Below, one piece after another: positions 24,285 to 24,398 of a stretch of DNA of 24,398 bases. Source of the stretch: a virus; IMG/VR virus record IMGVR_UViG_3300024348_000241, positions 1-24,398 of that record. The stretch is one strand, 5' to 3'. A model generated the notes under the pieces. The model ran no database searches and had not been told where the DNA came from. It saw only the letters and a program-made list of their open reading frames with translations. Position 1 is the stretch's first letter. Every line of letters begins with the position of its first letter. Made by a program: the position numbers and the translations under genes.

Positions 24285-24398
24285 TTATTTGCCTACAATA
24301 GATTTCTTATTGTCAGCTGTTTCGCCTGCGCCTTTTTTCTCAGCACCGTGGCCTTTTGACATTGGTTTCATTGCTTTTCCTGCTTTACCGCCTGGAAC
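24285..24398 (-). CDS. C-terminal fragment of a small basic protein upstream of gp21 (partial)
   Basis: The frame is open from the window edge to a TAA at 24285-24287, giving 37 residues that include KAMKPMSKGHGAEKKGAG and end KKSIVGK. The 5' end lies outside the window. It is Lys/Gly-rich and probably disordered. In T4 the genes just before gp21 are the small prohead-core genes 67 and 68, and the portal gene 20 is further upstream. The position fits such a core protein, but the sequence is too short and low in complexity for me to name it. The 10-base gap to gp21 shows it is co-transcribed. Confidence 0.6.
   Translation of the reverse strand, partial: VPGGKAGKAMKPMSKGHGAEKKGAGETADNKKSIVGK

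Overview
The window looks like one continuous stretch of late (virion) genes from a marine T4-like myovirus. Every gene I accept lies on the minus strand, so the window is read from its right end to its left end. The DNA is AT-rich and tightly packed. It carries the T4-type head module (gp21 protease, gp22 scaffold, gp23 capsid) followed by a very large set of tail-fibre or adhesin genes of the kind seen in T4-like viruses of marine bacteria such as cyanophages and SAR11 myophages. The host is an inference; nothing in the window proves it.

Layout in transcription order. (1) 24398-21365: the end of a small protein, prohead protease gp21, scaffold gp22 and major capsid gp23, closed by a clear intrinsic terminator. 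(2) 21297-20608: a self-contained unit of a T4-type late promoter, a complete IscU-type Fe-S scaffold gene, and then a sigma70-like promoter whose -35 box overlaps the iscU stop codon. That promoter heads a stretch of about 240 nt with several hairpins and no convincing gene, ending in a strong intrinsic terminator. I read it as a stand-alone non-coding RNA. (3) 20578-17801: a late promoter and five small or medium virion-protein genes. (4) 17809-16823: a late promoter and a glycine-rich protein with 34 cysteines in 319 residues. (5) 16807-12534: a 1415-aa fibre. (6) 12529-6219: a 1709-aa paralogous fibre carrying an inserted LamG-like domain, a 109-aa protein, and a 240-aa protein ending in a cupredoxin-like domain. 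(7) 6203-1323: a 1626-aa protein with eight CBM5/12-like repeats, a beta-helix and a likely seven-bladed propeller. (8) 1266-1: the start of a second protein with a CBM5/12-like repeat array, running off the window.

Seven copies of an (A/G/T)ATAAATA(A/C) motif, six of them good T4-type late promoters, divide the region into transcription units. The head genes build the procapsid. The fibre genes supply several kinds of glycan-binding modules for adsorption. Three features point to metal chemistry in or around the virion: IscU, the Cys-rich Gly-rich protein, and the cupredoxin-like domain with a Cys-x2-His-x2-Met motif. Together with the candidate RNA next to iscU, these are the parts most worth following up.
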